64,000 nt of DNA from Glycomyces sambucus (GCF_900102815.1 NZ_FNGF01000005.1:494162-558161); one strand, 5' to 3'; shown: positions 17,787 through 27,530, counted from the stretch's first letter. The notes: generated by a model from the letters alone, not told the origin. Translations and numbers: made by a program.

Positions 17787-18553
17787 TGGCGATCTCGAAC
17801 CTGCTTTACCGGATATACGAGCGTCGGCTCGCGCGCGAGCTGACCGGACAGCCGCTGCCCAGGCACATCGGCGTCATGGTCGACGGCAACCGGCGCTGGG
17901 CCCGCGACATGGGCCTGACCGACCCCAACGACGGCCACCGCGCCGGCGCCAAGCACATCGAGCGGTTCCTCGGCTGGTGCGACGAACTCGGCGTCGAGCA
18001 CGTGACCATCTGGCTGCTCTCCACCGAGAACCTCTCCCGGCCCAAGGACCAGCTCGACCCCCTCCTCGACATCATCGACGAACTCGCCGGCGAGCTCTCC
18101 GACGACGACCAGCCCTGGCAGCTGCGCATGGTCGGCGCCCTCGACCTCCTCCCCGAGGAGCACCAGGCCGCCCTCAAACGCGCCCAGCAGCGCACCGCCG
18201 ACAAGCGCGGCATGCAGGTCAACCTCGCCGTCTGCTACGGCGGCCAGCGCGAGATCGCCGACGCCGTGCGCTCCTTCATGCTCGAGCAGGCCGCCGCCGG
18301 CGCCGGCCTGGAGGAGGCCGCCGAGGCGATCGACGCCGACTCCATCGCCCGCCACCTCTACATGACCGGCCAGCCCGACCCCGACCTCGTCATCCGCACC
18401 TCCGGCGAGCAGCGCATCTCCGGGTTCCTGCTGTGGCAGTCGGCGTACTCGGAGTTCTACTTCTGCGACTCCAACTGGCCCGACTTCCGCCGCGTCGACT
18501 TCCTGCGCGCCGTCCGCTCCTTCGCCACCCGCGACCGCCGCTACGGCAAATGA
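17786..18553 (+). CDS. uppS: cis-isoprenyl diphosphate synthase (UppS family)
   Basis: A 255-residue cytosolic or membrane-associated Z-prenyltransferase that condenses isopentenyl diphosphate onto an allylic primer to make the polyprenyl carrier for peptidoglycan and arabinogalactan-like glycans. The motifs are the family set: HIGVMVDGNRRWAR with catalytic Asp33, LSTENLSRP, RTSGEQRISGFLLWQSAYSEFYF and the C-terminal RDRRYGK. I chose GTG 17786 because TACAAT lies right in front of it and nothing like a ribosome site is found; an upstream ATG at 17759 would put the -10 box inside the gene. Actinomycetes often have two such synthases (short-chain and decaprenyl); which one this is cannot be told. 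Confidence 0.92.
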   Translation: MAISNLLYRIYERRLARELTGQPLPRHIGVMVDGNRRWARDMGLTDPNDGHRAGAKHIERFLGWCDELGVEHVTIWLLSTENLSRPKDQLDPLLDIIDELAGELSDDDQPWQLRMVGALDLLPEEHQAALKRAQQRTADKRGMQVNLAVCYGGQREIADAVRSFMLEQAAAGAGLEEAAEAIDADSIARHLYMTGQPDPDLVIRTSGEQRISGFLLWQSAYSEFYFCDSNWPDFRRVDFLRAVRSFATRDRRYGK

Positions 18554-18645
18554 GCGCCTGAGAAAACCCCCGCGCGGCTGAGACGCGCCGGGGCCCCCGT
18601 TCGTGTGGAGGGTGCGACCGCCGCAACCCGACCACGAGGAGCCAC

Positions 18646-19185
18646 ATGGCCGCGACCGCCACCACCTCCGCCATGCACCGATCCCGCGCCGCCCCCGACC
18701 CCCGCGCCGAGTTCGCGGCCTTCTACGCCGCCAACATCGGGCCGATCACCGCGCAGATCCGCGCCTACACCGGCGACCGGGCCGAAGCCGAGGACGTCGT
18801 CGCCGAGGCGTTCCTGCGGGCCCTGACCCGCTGGAAGACCATCGGCGGGTACGACAACCCCGCCGTCTGGGTCCGCCGCGTCGCCTGGAACCTCGCCACC
18901 TCCAGGCTCCGGCGCGGCACGTTCATCCGGCGCTTCCTGCGCCGCCAGCGCATCGCCGACGTCGAAGGGCCCGGGCCCGACCGCGTCGACCTCGAACGCG
19001 CCCTCGCCGCCCTCGGCGAGCGCCACCGCAAGGCGATCATCCTCCACTACATCGCCGGCATGACCGGCGCGGAGATCGCCGACCAGGAGGGCGTCGCCGA
19101 GTCGACCGTCCGCACCTGGCTCGCCAGGGGAAGAACCGCGCTCGCCGAGCGCCTGCGCACCGACGACATCAAGGAGCATCCGTGA
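18646..19185 (+). CDS. ECF RNA polymerase sigma factor, pair 1
   Basis: A 179-residue ECF sigma factor. Region 2 (about 25-90) includes FYAANIGPITAQI, YTGDRAEAEDVVAEAFLRAL and WVRRVAWNLA. Region 4 (about 118-170) includes RHRKAIILHYIAGMTGAEIADQEGVAESTVRTWLARGR. It resembles the actinobacterial SigE-type ECF group. The ATG start follows GAGGAG. Its stop overlaps the start of the next gene (GTGA), which encodes a single-pass membrane protein, the standard sigma/anti-sigma layout. It should redirect RNA polymerase to a small regulon when released. A closely similar pair lies immediately downstream, so this is a tandem duplication. Confidence 0.92.
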   Translation: MAATATTSAMHRSRAAPDPRAEFAAFYAANIGPITAQIRAYTGDRAEAEDVVAEAFLRALTRWKTIGGYDNPAVWVRRVAWNLATSRLRRGTFIRRFLRRQRIADVEGPGPDRVDLERALAALGERHRKAIILHYIAGMTGAEIADQEGVAESTVRTWLARGRTALAERLRTDDIKEHP

Positions 19186-20087
19186 CCGCCACCCCCGACC
19201 CGCTCGAACCGGTCTTCACCGACTACACCGCCGACACCACCGCCGAAGTCCAGCACTCCGGCACCGACGCGTTGTGGCGCAAGGCGAAGCGCCGCCGCAT
19301 CGGCCGCGGCGCCACCGCGGGCGCCGCCGCCCTCGCCCTCCTGGCCCCGGCGGGCTGGCTCCTGCTCAACGCCGCCGGAGCCGACCAGCCGGCCGGGGCG
19401 CCGCCCGGGGCGTTCGGACCCGACGCGACGGAGTCCTCCCGGGCGGCGGAGCTCGGGGCGGAGGAGTCGGAATCCGAAGTGGAGACGGACGGCGGGGACG
19501 TCGGCGCCGCCTACTCGGTCGACTTCATCGGCGACACGGTCGACATGCCGTCGTTCGCGCCCGGCGACGCCGAACTCGAAGCGGCGTGCACCGTCGGCGA
19601 CACGGTCCTCGGCAACGGCATGTACCAGGGGGCCGGCGACATCGGCGACTACGTGGAGGGCGAGGCGTTCTTCGTGGGCGTCACGTACGCCGCCGTCACC
19701 GCGGCCGACCGCGCCCTGGTCGCCACCGGCGACTACGACTACCGCGACCTCAGCCTCGCGGGGCTCTTCGGATGCGACACCGGCGGCGAGATCCTCTTCC
19801 AGGCCGCGGTCGTCGTCGACGACGGCGACGGCACCTGGACCGCCGAGCAGCTCGTCCACTCCGAACCCGGCGGCGAGACCCTGAAGGGGTTCTTCACCAC
19901 CGACGAGGGCTATGAGCTCCTCATCGGATTCGCCAGCCGGTGGGCCCCCGAGGCCGAACTCGACGAGGACGACTACTGGATCGACAAGGTCGTCCTGGAC
20001 GACGACGGGGCCGTGACCCGGGAGCCCTCCGACTACGACTACTGGAGCCTGGTGATCGACATGACCTCGCACCTGCTCGCCGAGTAG
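19182..20087 (+). CDS. membrane protein coupled to ECF sigma, pair 1 (putative anti-sigma)
   Basis: A 301-residue protein starting with the GTG at 19182 (AAGGAG upstream), overlapping the sigma stop. A short cytosolic part (about 1-42) with a basic run KAKRRRIGRG precedes one membrane helix (about 46-64). Outside are an acidic disordered linker and a beta-rich domain with a probable disulphide (cysteines in AACTVGD and GLFGCDTG). The position and topology fit an anti-sigma factor or membrane sensor, but no ZAS zinc motif (HxxxCxxC) is present, so the inhibitory mode is unknown. Its paralogue is encoded at 20801-22033. Confidence 0.75.
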   Translation: MTATPDPLEPVFTDYTADTTAEVQHSGTDALWRKAKRRRIGRGATAGAAALALLAPAGWLLLNAAGADQPAGAPPGAFGPDATESSRAAELGAEESESEVETDGGDVGAAYSVDFIGDTVDMPSFAPGDAELEAACTVGDTVLGNGMYQGAGDIGDYVEGEAFFVGVTYAAVTAADRALVATGDYDYRDLSLAGLFGCDTGGEILFQAAVVVDDGDGTWTAEQLVHSEPGGETLKGFFTTDEGYELLIGFASRWAPEAELDEDDYWIDKVVLDDDGAVTREPSDYDYWSLVIDMTSHLLAE

Positions 20088-20098
20088 ACCGCGATCCC

Positions 20099-20127
20099 GG
20101 CCCCCGCGAGCACCGCTCGCGGGGGCC
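20099..20127 (+). terminator. terminator after the first sigma pair
   Basis: A 13-bp stem (ggcccccgcgagc) with an ACC loop lies 12 bases after the stop. Confidence 0.75.
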
Positions 20128-20172
20128 TTCGGGGTCCGGAAAGGACGTGGCCTGGATTACCTGGCACCGGCT

Positions 20173-20208
20173 GCATCAGAAGCGGACCGGCGCTCGTGTA
20201 TCTGATGC
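20173..20208. promoter_or_regulatory. 8-bp inverted repeat upstream of the second sigma gene
   Basis: GCATCAGA at 20173-20180 and its complement TCTGATGC at 20201-20208 are separated by 20 bases, about 40 bases before the start codon. It may be a regulator site or a leader hairpin at the promoter of the pair. Confidence 0.35.
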
Positions 20209-20246
20209 GGACCCCCAACCCGCCGCACCGTGAACGAGGAGCCCCC

Positions 20247-20804
20247 ATGACGCCCACCCGCGACAGCTCTGCGCCACCAGGGGAGGGCGGCGCCGCCGCG
20301 CAACTGCTGCCGATGCGCGCCAGCCTCGAGTTCGACGACTTCTACGCCGCCAACGTCAGGGTCATCACCGGCCAGATCTACGCCTACACCGGCGACCGGG
20401 CCGAAGCCGAGGACCTGGTGGCCGAGGCGTTCTGCCGCGCGCTCGCGCGCTGGCGGAAGGTGCGCGAGTACGAGAACCCCACCGCGTGGGTGCGCCGCGT
20501 GGCCTGGAACCTCGCCACCAGCCACCTGCGCCGCCGCGGGGTCGTCCAGCGCTTCCTCAACCGGCAGCGCGAGACCCACGAGAAGGCGCCGGACGGCGAC
20601 CGCGTCGACCTCATGCGCGCGCTCGCCGGCATCGGCGAGCACCACCGCAAGGCCGTGATCCTCCGGTACATGGCGGGCCTCACCGTCGCGGAGATCGCCG
20701 AGCAGGAAGGCGTCGCCGAAGCCACCGTCCGCTCCTGGCTGACCCGGGGGAAGGCCGCCCTCGCCGGCCGACTCACCGTCCAAGACGAGATGGAGCAGCG
20801 ATGA
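20247..20804 (+). CDS. ECF RNA polymerase sigma factor, pair 2
   Basis: A 185-residue paralogue of the sigma factor 1.6 kb upstream. Region 2 (FDDFYAANVRVITGQI, YTGDRAEAEDLVAEAFCRALARW) and region 4 (HHRKAVILRYMAGLTVAEIAEQEGVAEATVRSWLTRGK) are intact. I placed the start at the ATG at 20247, because GAGGAG precedes it and the region 2 homology starts soon after; an in-frame ATG at 20196 would include the inverted repeat. Its stop overlaps the downstream membrane protein gene (ATGA). The two sigma factors are most alike in region 2 and diverge at the N-terminus and in the linker. Confidence 0.92.
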   Translation: MTPTRDSSAPPGEGGAAAQLLPMRASLEFDDFYAANVRVITGQIYAYTGDRAEAEDLVAEAFCRALARWRKVREYENPTAWVRRVAWNLATSHLRRRGVVQRFLNRQRETHEKAPDGDRVDLMRALAGIGEHHRKAVILRYMAGLTVAEIAEQEGVAEATVRSWLTRGKAALAGRLTVQDEMEQR

Positions 20805-22033
20805 GCACGCCAGACGACACCCTCTTCGAAGAGGCGTTCGCCGACTTCGCCCACGCCGCCGAGCTCATGGTCGACCCGGTCGACTCCGCCGTCATCCACG
20901 GCAGGGTGCGCCGGCGCCGGACCACCAAGGGCGCCATGGCCGCCGCGCTGGCCGCGCTTGTCGTGGCCGTGCCCGCCGCCTGGTGGCTCCAGGAGTCCAA
21001 CGGCCAGGAGGTCGACCCGCCGCCCGCCGACGACACCACCGCGGTGACCACCGAGGCCGAGACCTCCCCCGAGGAGGCCGGCGGCGGCACCAACAGCGTC
21101 CCCGACGGCCAGGCCACCGGCGGCGACGACCTCGTCCTGCCGACGTTCACCGACCTCGTCGGCGCCGAGATCGAACTGCCCGAGTTCTTCCCCGGCGCCG
21201 GCGAGCTGAACGACGCCTGCCCGGTCGCGCCCGCCACGATCACCGACGCCGCCGGGAGCGCCTACGGCGACGGGAAGATCCGGCTCCTCAAGGTCGTGCA
21301 GACGACCTTGGAGGAGGACGGACCGGTCGAGGCGGTCGCGCTCTTCGGCTGCACCCCCGGCGACGCGCTGGTCACCCAGGCGGTGTCCGTCGCGGGCGAC
21401 GGCGAAGGCGGCTGGGAGGCCACCGAGGCGGTCGCCCTCGGCGACACGAACGAGTTCCCGCTGCTCGACATCGCGCCCGCCGCGGTCACCGGCGTGCTCC
21501 TGCTCGTCCCCGAGCCCCACGGCACCGACCAGTCCGGGCCGCTCGACTACGACATCTACCGGTACCGCACCGGCGCCGACCTCGAGGACGTCACCGACAC
21601 CGCGTACCTGTGGGGGATCACCGACCTCGCCGTGGAGGTCGAGAAGCGCGACAACGGCGACGGCACCTGGACGGCCGAGGCCACGGTCACCAACGCGGGC
21701 GACCACGAGTCCCAGGCGTTCACGCTGTCGCTGTGCGCCGACCCGGCGCTCGCCGTCGACGGACTCGACGGCCTGCCCGCGTGCACCGAGGCGCGCGAGC
21801 CCACCGCCGAGTACGAGGCGCTCGCGCCCGGCGAGACCGTGCGCGCGGAATGGACCGTGACGCCCGCGCCGTTCGACGAGTGGAGCGGGGACGCGCAGGC
21901 CGGCGGGGCGTACTTCGACGTCTCGGTCGACATGCGCGCCTACGGCTCCGACGCGTTCGCCTTCGACTACGACAACTCCAACGACTACGGCGCCATGGCC
22001 CTCATCGCCGACGACGTCGCCGAGACGCCGTGA
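20801..22033 (+). CDS. membrane protein coupled to ECF sigma, pair 2 (putative anti-sigma)
   Basis: A 410-residue protein translationally coupled to the sigma gene by ATGA. It has a cytosolic N-terminus (about 1-45) ending in RVRRRRTTKG, one membrane helix (about 48-66) and a long acidic/threonine linker. The first extracellular beta-rich domain parallels that of the paralogue at 19182-20087 (LPTFTDLVGAEIELPEFFPGAGEL against the PSFAPGDAEL region). An extra C-terminal domain of about 130 residues has the look of a CARDB or Ig-like fold (WTAEATVTNAGDHESQAFTLSLC). No ZAS zinc motif is visible. The inferred role is sensor or anti-sigma of the coupled sigma factor. Confidence 0.74.
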   Translation: MSTPDDTLFEEAFADFAHAAELMVDPVDSAVIHGRVRRRRTTKGAMAAALAALVVAVPAAWWLQESNGQEVDPPPADDTTAVTTEAETSPEEAGGGTNSVPDGQATGGDDLVLPTFTDLVGAEIELPEFFPGAGELNDACPVAPATITDAAGSAYGDGKIRLLKVVQTTLEEDGPVEAVALFGCTPGDALVTQAVSVAGDGEGGWEATEAVALGDTNEFPLLDIAPAAVTGVLLLVPEPHGTDQSGPLDYDIYRYRTGADLEDVTDTAYLWGITDLAVEVEKRDNGDGTWTAEATVTNAGDHESQAFTLSLCADPALAVDGLDGLPACTEAREPTAEYEALAPGETVRAEWTVTPAPFDEWSGDAQAGGAYFDVSVDMRAYGSDAFAFDYDNSNDYGAMALIADDVAETP

Positions 22034-22035
22034 AC

Positions 22036-22067
22036 GGAGGGCGGGCCGGAACCCCGGCCCGCCCTCC
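22036..22067. terminator. terminator between convergent genes
   Basis: A 14-bp perfect stem (ggagggcgggccgg) with an AACC loop lies just after the 22033 stop and before the end of the convergent pncA. Confidence 0.75.
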
Positions 22068-22104
22068 TGCTCTCCGTTGGACTGCGCCTTCAGGCGAACG
22101 ACCG

Positions 22105-22659
22105 CTATGCGACGGCCACGCCCGCTTTCTCGAGGTCCGCGAGGGCCTTCGCCTTCGTCTCCTCGGCGACCGCCGCGGTGTAGTCGAGGAGCACGGTGGT
22201 CGTGAAGCCCTCGGCGGCCGCGTCGAGGGCCGTGGCGCGCACGCAGTGGTCGGTGGCGATGCCGACGACGTCGACCGCGTCCACGTCGCGCGTGCGCAGC
22301 CACTCGGTCAGGCCCGTCTCGCCCGAGGAGCCCTCGAAGCCCGAGTACGCGGCCTCGTAGGCGCCCTTGTCGAACACCGCCTCGGCGAGCGAGTGGTCGA
22401 AGTCGGGGTGGAAGCCCGCGCCCGCGGTGCCGACCACGCAGTGCGGCGGCCACGAGTCGCGGAAGTCGGGTTCGGCCGAGAAGTGCAGACCGGGGTCGAT
22501 GTGCCAGTCCCGGGTGGCGACCACGTGGTCCCAGCGCCCCGGGGCGGCCCTGATGAGTTCGGTGACGGCCGCCGCGACCGCGGCGCCGCCCGCGACGGGC
22601 AGCGACCCGCCTTCACAGAAGTCGTTCTGGACGTCTACCACGATCAGTGCCCGGCTCAT
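22105..22659 (-). CDS. pncA: nicotinamidase
   Basis: A 184-residue cytosolic hydrolase that deamidates nicotinamide to nicotinate for NAD salvage; homologues also activate pyrazinamide. The catalytic triad is Asp9 (VVDVQNDF), Lys98 (DKGAY) and Cys139 (GIATDHCVRATALDA). The metal ligands Asp51 and His53 (RDWHIDP), with a further His in LHF or WPPH, match the actinobacterial enzyme closely. The ATG start at 22659 fits the family length exactly. It is monocistronic, between the convergent sigma-linked gene and the terminator of ctaD. Confidence 0.95.
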   Translation of the reverse strand: MSRALIVVDVQNDFCEGGSLPVAGGAAVAAAVTELIRAAPGRWDHVVATRDWHIDPGLHFSAEPDFRDSWPPHCVVGTAGAGFHPDFDHSLAEAVFDKGAYEAAYSGFEGSSGETGLTEWLRTRDVDAVDVVGIATDHCVRATALDAAAEGFTTTVLLDYTAAVAEETKAKALADLEKAGVAVA

Positions 22660-22741
22660 GTCACCGATCCTAGTGACGGCGCCGCCCCACCGGTAGTCCA
22701 GGCGCGCGATCGCGACCCGAATGTCACCTCCGGGGCACGCG

Positions 22742-22772
22742 AAAAGCCCGGAAGCAGCGCTTCCGGGCTTTT
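22742..22772 (-). terminator. terminator of ctaD
   Basis: A 14-bp perfect stem (aaaagcccggaagc) with an AGC loop and a T-run on the exit side lies 16 bases past the ctaD stop. Confidence 0.85.
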
Positions 22773-22787
22773 CGGCGAGGTCGCGGG

Positions 22788-24464
22788 CTAGTGGCCCTTG
22801 ACCTCCTTGACCAGGTGTCCCCACTTCTCGTCGAAGACAGGGCGCTCCGAGCGGATGCGCGGCAGGCGGTCGAAGTTGCGCAGCGGCGGCGGGCAGCTGG
22901 TGGCCCACTCGAGCGAGCCGCCGTAGCCCCACGGGTCGTTGGTCTCGACCACGCGGCCGGCCTTCCAGGACTTGAACAGGTTCCAGATGAACGGCAGCGT
23001 CGACAGGCCGAGGATGAACGCGCCGATCGTCGAGATCATGTTCAGCGTCGTGAACCCGTCCGACTCCAGGTAGTCGGCGTACCGGCGGGGCATGCCCTCG
23101 GCGCCGAGCCAGTGCTGCACCAGGAACGTCGTGTGGAAGCCGATGAAGGTCAGCCAGAAGTGGACCTTCGCGAGGCGCTCGTCGTACATGCGCCCGGCGA
23201 CCTTCGGGAACCAGAAGTACACGCCGGCGTAGACCGCGAACACGATCGTGCCGAACAGCACGTAGTGGAAGTGCGCCACCACGAAGTAGGAGTCGGAGAC
23301 GTGGAAGTCCACCGGCGGGCTCGCCAGCAGGACGCCCGACAGACCGCCGAGGAGGAACGTCACCAGGAAGCCGATGCTGAACAGCATCGGGGCCTCGAAG
23401 GTCAGCTGCCCCTTCCACATGGTGCCGATCCAGTTGAAGAACTTCACGCCCGTCGGCACCGCGATGAGGAACGTCATGAGCGAGAAGAACGGCAGCATGA
23501 CCGCGCCCGTGGCGTACATGTGGTGGGCCCACACCGCCATCGACAGGCCCGCGATCGCCAGCGTGGCGGCGACGAGGGTCTTGTAGCCGAAGATCGGCTT
23601 GCGGCTGAACACTGGGAAGATCTCCGAGACGATGCCGAAGAACGGCAGCGCCACGATGTACACCTCGGGGTGCCCGAAGAACCAGAACAGGTGCTGCCAC
23701 AGGATCGCCCCGCCGGTCTCGGCGTCGAAGACGTGCGCACCGAGGGTGCGGTCGGCCATGACGGCGAGGAGCGCGGCGAACAGGATCGGGAAGACCAGGA
23801 TCATCAGCAGGCTGGTGATGAGGATGTTCCAGGTGAAGATCGGCATCCGGAACATGAGCATGCCCGGCGCGCGCATCGTCACGATCGTGGTGATCATGTT
23901 GACGGCGCCGAGGATCGTGCCCGCACCCGAGATGGAGAGGCCGACGAACCACATGTCGGCGCCGATCCCGGGGGAGTTCACGGCGTTCGAGAGCGGCTGG
24001 TACGCGAACCAGCCGAACGAGGCCGCGCCGCCGGGCGTGATGAAGCCGGCGACCGCGAGGGTCGAGCCGAACAGGTACAGCCAGTACGCGAAGGCGTTCA
24101 GGCGGGGGAACGCGACGTCGGGCGCACCGATCTGGAGCGGCACCAGGTAGTTGCCGAACGCGAACACGATGGGCGTCGCGAACATCAGCAGCATGATGGT
24201 GCCGTGCATCGTGAACAGCTGGTTGAACTGCTCAGAGGACACGATCTGGAGGCCGGGCTGGAACAGCTCCGCGCGGATCAGCAGGGCCAGGATGCCGCCG
24301 ATCGCGAAGAACGCGAACGACGTCACGAAGTAGAGCAGGCCGATCTGCTTGGCGTCGGTCGTGCGGAGGGTTCGGGCGAGCCAGGAGCCCTTCGGCTCGC
24401 GGCGCACCGGCCAGGGGCGCGCGACGATAGGCGTTGGCTCAAGCTTCGGCTCAACCGTGGTCAC
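22788..24464 (-). CDS. ctaD: cytochrome c oxidase subunit I
   Basis: A 558-residue membrane protein with 12 expected helices. It is the catalytic subunit of the aa3 oxidase, which reduces O2 to water and pumps protons. The haem and copper ligands are in place: TMHGT (haem a), HPEVY (CuB His with cross-linked Tyr), WAHHMY (CuB His pair) and HFHYV (haem a3 and haem a). The GTG start at 24464 was chosen for the GGAGG 8 bases upstream; an ATG 14 codons earlier is possible. The gene stands alone, as ctaD often does in actinomycetes, with the other subunits elsewhere. Confidence 0.96.
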   Translation of the reverse strand: MTTVEPKLEPTPIVARPWPVRREPKGSWLARTLRTTDAKQIGLLYFVTSFAFFAIGGILALLIRAELFQPGLQIVSSEQFNQLFTMHGTIMLLMFATPIVFAFGNYLVPLQIGAPDVAFPRLNAFAYWLYLFGSTLAVAGFITPGGAASFGWFAYQPLSNAVNSPGIGADMWFVGLSISGAGTILGAVNMITTIVTMRAPGMLMFRMPIFTWNILITSLLMILVFPILFAALLAVMADRTLGAHVFDAETGGAILWQHLFWFFGHPEVYIVALPFFGIVSEIFPVFSRKPIFGYKTLVAATLAIAGLSMAVWAHHMYATGAVMLPFFSLMTFLIAVPTGVKFFNWIGTMWKGQLTFEAPMLFSIGFLVTFLLGGLSGVLLASPPVDFHVSDSYFVVAHFHYVLFGTIVFAVYAGVYFWFPKVAGRMYDERLAKVHFWLTFIGFHTTFLVQHWLGAEGMPRRYADYLESDGFTTLNMISTIGAFILGLSTLPFIWNLFKSWKAGRVVETNDPWGYGGSLEWATSCPPPLRNFDRLPRIRSERPVFDEKWGHLVKEVKGH

Positions 24465-24699
24465 CTGTGGGCCTCCAGATTCATTTCCAGGTAGCGAACG
24501 CAGCATAGCCCCGCGAAACGCCGCCGACGCGGAGGGTCGCAGCCCGTGCGGCGTGGCGGTGCGTGACGGTTCGATGGGCGCTCAGTGGTCGTCGCAGGTC
24601 GACCGCGTCGTGCGGGACCGCGACCGGTCATGGCGGGGAGCCCTCCGCGCGGGCCGTCGATGGGCGGGGCCCGGCGCGGTGAGCAATCTCCTACGGGGC

Positions 24700-25101
24700 C
24701 TAGAGGCCGCGGGCGTCGGGCTCGAGCGCCGCGTAGACCCGCTTCACGAGCAGGGCGGTCTCGTAGCCGACCTGGCCGAGGTCGCAGCCGGCGTTGGCCA
24801 GGACCGCGAGCTGGGCCCGGTCGCCGACGGCCATGAGCAGCAGCACGCCCTCGTCCATGTCGATGACGGACTGGCGGATGCGGCCGGCGTCGAGGACCTT
24901 CGCGGCCCCCGTCGTCAGGCTCGCGAGTCCGGAGGTGATGGCGGCGAGCTGGTCGGCCCGGTCGGTCGACAGCCCCCTGGAGGCGGCGATGGCGAGGCCG
25001 TCGACGGACACCGTGAGCGCCTCTGAGACGTCCGGGACCTTCTCCACGAAGGAGGTCAGGAGCCAGTCGAGTTCACCGACGTTCTTGTCCTTGCTATCCA
25101 T
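24700..25101 (-). CDS. Roadblock/LC7-domain protein (cvnB-like)
   Basis: A 133-residue cytosolic protein with one Roadblock/LC7 fold ([31 protein letters not shown], then [35 protein letters not shown]). In streptomycete conservons the order is histidine kinase, Roadblock, DUF742, then a small GTPase, and the Roadblock protein bridges the kinase and the GTPase. Here it follows the kinase by 11 bases, but no DUF742 or GTPase gene follows: about 235 bases without a gene lead to ctaD. It may regulate a GTPase encoded elsewhere. Confidence 0.9.
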   Translation of the reverse strand: MDSKDKNVGELDWLLTSFVEKVPDVSEALTVSVDGLAIAASRGLSTDRADQLAAITSGLASLTTGAAKVLDAGRIRQSVIDMDEGVLLLMAVGDRAQLAVLANAGCDLGQVGYETALLVKRVYAALEPDARGL

Positions 25102-25112
25102 CTCGCTGCTTT

Positions 25113-27530
25113 CTATTGGCGTTGTTCGTGCGCGGCGGCCGCCGCGATGCCGGAGGCGAAACCGGCGAGCCGGTCCCGGATCTCCGCCGGGTCGAGATCG
25201 GCGCCGCCGCCCTGCCGGGCAGTGGGGACGGAGCCGGGGAGCAGTCGGGAGCCCGGCGCGCGACGGGGCAGTTCGGCGCCGTTGGTCCTGCCGGAGTTTT
25301 CGAGTGCTCGGTTCACCTTCCTGAAGGTAACATCCAGCGTCTCGGGCGCGGGGCCCGCAGGGGCCTGCGCGACCTTGCCTCCGTTGAGTGTTCCCCCAGC
25401 TACGGGGCGTGGCCCGGGGGTCGGACCGGCCTTGCGGGGACGCGGCACGATCGGCTCCACGGCGCTCGGCGCGGCCGTCTCGGCGCCCGTCCCGGTCACC
25501 GGCAGGTTCGCGGCGCGGGCCGACAGCGCCAGGCGCGCGGCCGAGCCCGTCAGGTCCGGCGACAGGCCCACCGGGTCCTCCGCGTGGGCGCTCGCCGGGA
25601 TGCGCACCAGCGCGAGCGTGCCCTTGCCCATCGTCGAGTGCAGCTGGACGCTCACCGAGTGCTCGGCGGCGAGCCGCCCCACCACCAGGAGGCCCATGGT
25701 CGCCGTCAGCTCCGAGTTCAGCTGGGTCGGCTCGGCCAGGCGGCGGTTGATCGCGGCCATCGGCTCGGGCGCGAGGCCGATGCCGTCGTCGGCGATGGAG
25801 ATGACGATCTCCGACCCCGAGCGGCGCGAGGTCACCCGCACCGACTGGGTCGGCGGCGAGTACGCGGCGGCGTTGTCGAGCAGCTCGGCGAGGATGCGCA
25901 CCAGGTCGCCGGCGGGCTTGGTCTCCAGGCGGGCCGACACCTGGTTCTCGACCAGGACGCGGCCGGCGTCCTCGATCTCGGCGACCGCGTCGCGGATGAT
26001 CGTGTCGAGGTTCGCCGGGTGGTTGTAGCGGCGCTGCGGGTCGCCGCCCGCGAGCAGGAGCAGGTTCTCCTCGTTGCGGCGCATGCGGGCCAGCAGGTGG
26101 TAGACGCTGCGCCACTCCTCCGGGACCGCGTGGTCCGGGGCCTGCTCCACCAGGGACTCCATGACCTGCTGCTGGCGGCGGATGAGGCTCTGCCCGCGGC
26201 GGGCGAGCGTCTTCATCATCGCCTCGACGTCGATGCGCAGCAGGGCCTGGTTCGCGGTCTGGCGCAGCGCCTGGTGGTGCGCGGCGCTGAACGCCTCCGC
26301 GAGGCTGTCGAGCTCGTCGGAGTAGCGCGAGTCGGAGGTCTGGACGGTCTGGCGCTTCGCGGTCTGGAGCAGCCGGTCGACCTCGTCCGCGTTGGCCGCC
26401 TGGGACACCGCGGCCACGGTCTTGGGCAGCGTGTCGTACGCGGCGGTCAGGGTCGCCTCGCGGACGCCGTCGACGCGGAGGCTGATGCGCCGCGCCAGCA
26501 TCGCCGCGGAGATGATCGACGTCAGGGCCAGCACGATCACCAGCGCGAAGGTGGTGAGCAGGGTCCGCGAGGACGCGTCGCGGATGAGCTCGACGTCGGC
26601 CTGCATGGCGTCGAGGACCGACTCCTGGGTGGTGTCGAGGGCCGCGACGATGGCGCCCTGCGCGTTCGCGAAGTCCTCGGGGCTGATCGTCGGCACGTTC
26701 CCGCGGGTGTAGATCCCGAGGGCCTCCTGCGCGATCCCGACCTCCTCGGAGTCCATGGCGGCCTTGTACACCGAGCTGGTCTCGGCCGAGGCGTTCGCCT
26801 GGAACTCGGTGATCTGGCGGTCGAAGTTCCCCGACAGGTACGACACGTTGGAGAGCTCGGAGCGCCCGACGACGACCGCCTGGTCCTCGGCGAGGCCCAC
26901 CAGGTCGGTGGCGAGCGAGAACTGGATCTCGGCGGCGATCCGGCTGGCCTGCATGAGGGCCGCGAGGGAGTCGAGGTGCGCGGCGACCTCGGCGTCGTCG
27001 ACGAGGCGGGGGAGGATCGCGGCGATCGAGACGATCTTGTTCGCGACGTCCCGGTAGATCAGGTACGCGTCGGCGACCTCGTCGTCGTCGATGTCCGCCT
27101 CGCCGGTGGAGAGGCGGTCGAACGCGGCGCGGGCGGTCTCCAGGTCCTCGGCCTTGGCGAACAGCGACGCGAGGTCGTCCTCCAGGTCGGGGAAGCGCGC
27201 GGTCACCGACGGCGTGCTCTCCTCCAGGTGGTCGAAGGCCCAGTCGGTCTCGCGGCGGGCGACCGCCGAGTCGAACTGGCCGCCGCCGTCGTTGATGACC
27301 GACTGCACGAGGGGCCCGGCCTCGAGCCGGTGCGCCTCCAGGGCGTCGTTGAGATCGGCGGAGAGCCCCGCGAGCACCTCGGCGTCCGTCGCGTTCTGGT
27401 ACTCGTCCCAGACGTTGACGGTCTGGAACAGCCCGAGGACCAGCATCCCCATGAGCGCCGCGGCGATCGGGAGCATCAACTGCATCCGGATGGGGAGACG
27501 ACTGGTGCGCTGCCGGGCTTTACGGGACAT
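25113..27530 (-). CDS. nitrate/nitrite-sensing-domain histidine kinase (cvnA-like)
   Basis: An 805-residue membrane kinase. One membrane helix (about 15-38), a large extracytoplasmic helical sensor of NIT type (about 40-310), a second membrane helix (about 322-342) and a HAMP-like segment lead to an atypical dimerisation helix ([19 protein letters not shown]). The HATPase domain has an N-box ([12 protein letters not shown]) and a G1 box (IADDGIGL). A proline-rich tail of about 150 residues follows. There is no clear phosphoacceptor His in a standard H-box, as in conservon kinases. The start at 27530 (MSRKARQ) directly precedes the basic run before the first helix; an ATG 19 codons upstream is an alternative. 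It forms an operon with the Roadblock gene. Confidence 0.88.
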   Translation of the reverse strand: MSRKARQRTSRLPIRMQLMLPIAAALMGMLVLGLFQTVNVWDEYQNATDAEVLAGLSADLNDALEAHRLEAGPLVQSVINDGGGQFDSAVARRETDWAFDHLEESTPSVTARFPDLEDDLASLFAKAEDLETARAAFDRLSTGEADIDDDEVADAYLIYRDVANKIVSIAAILPRLVDDAEVAAHLDSLAALMQASRIAAEIQFSLATDLVGLAEDQAVVVGRSELSNVSYLSGNFDRQITEFQANASAETSSVYKAAMDSEEVGIAQEALGIYTRGNVPTISPEDFANAQGAIVAALDTTQESVLDAMQADVELIRDASSRTLLTTFALVIVLALTSIISAAMLARRISLRVDGVREATLTAAYDTLPKTVAAVSQAANADEVDRLLQTAKRQTVQTSDSRYSDELDSLAEAFSAAHHQALRQTANQALLRIDVEAMMKTLARRGQSLIRRQQQVMESLVEQAPDHAVPEEWRSVYHLLARMRRNEENLLLLAGGDPQRRYNHPANLDTIIRDAVAEIEDAGRVLVENQVSARLETKPAGDLVRILAELLDNAAAYSPPTQSVRVTSRRSGSEIVISIADDGIGLAPEPMAAINRRLAEPTQLNSELTATMGLLVVGRLAAEHSVSVQLHSTMGKGTLALVRIPASAHAEDPVGLSPDLTGSAARLALSARAANLPVTGTGAETAAPSAVEPIVPRPRKAGPTPGPRPVAGGTLNGGKVAQAPAGPAPETLDVTFRKVNRALENSGRTNGAELPRRAPGSRLLPGSVPTARQGGGADLDPAEIRDRLAGFASGIAAAAAHEQRQ

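Noticed and set aside
18563..18597. Terminator after uppS
   Set aside because: The CCCCGCGCG/CGCGCCGGGG pairing has a bulge and no clean stem; too weak to list as a feature.
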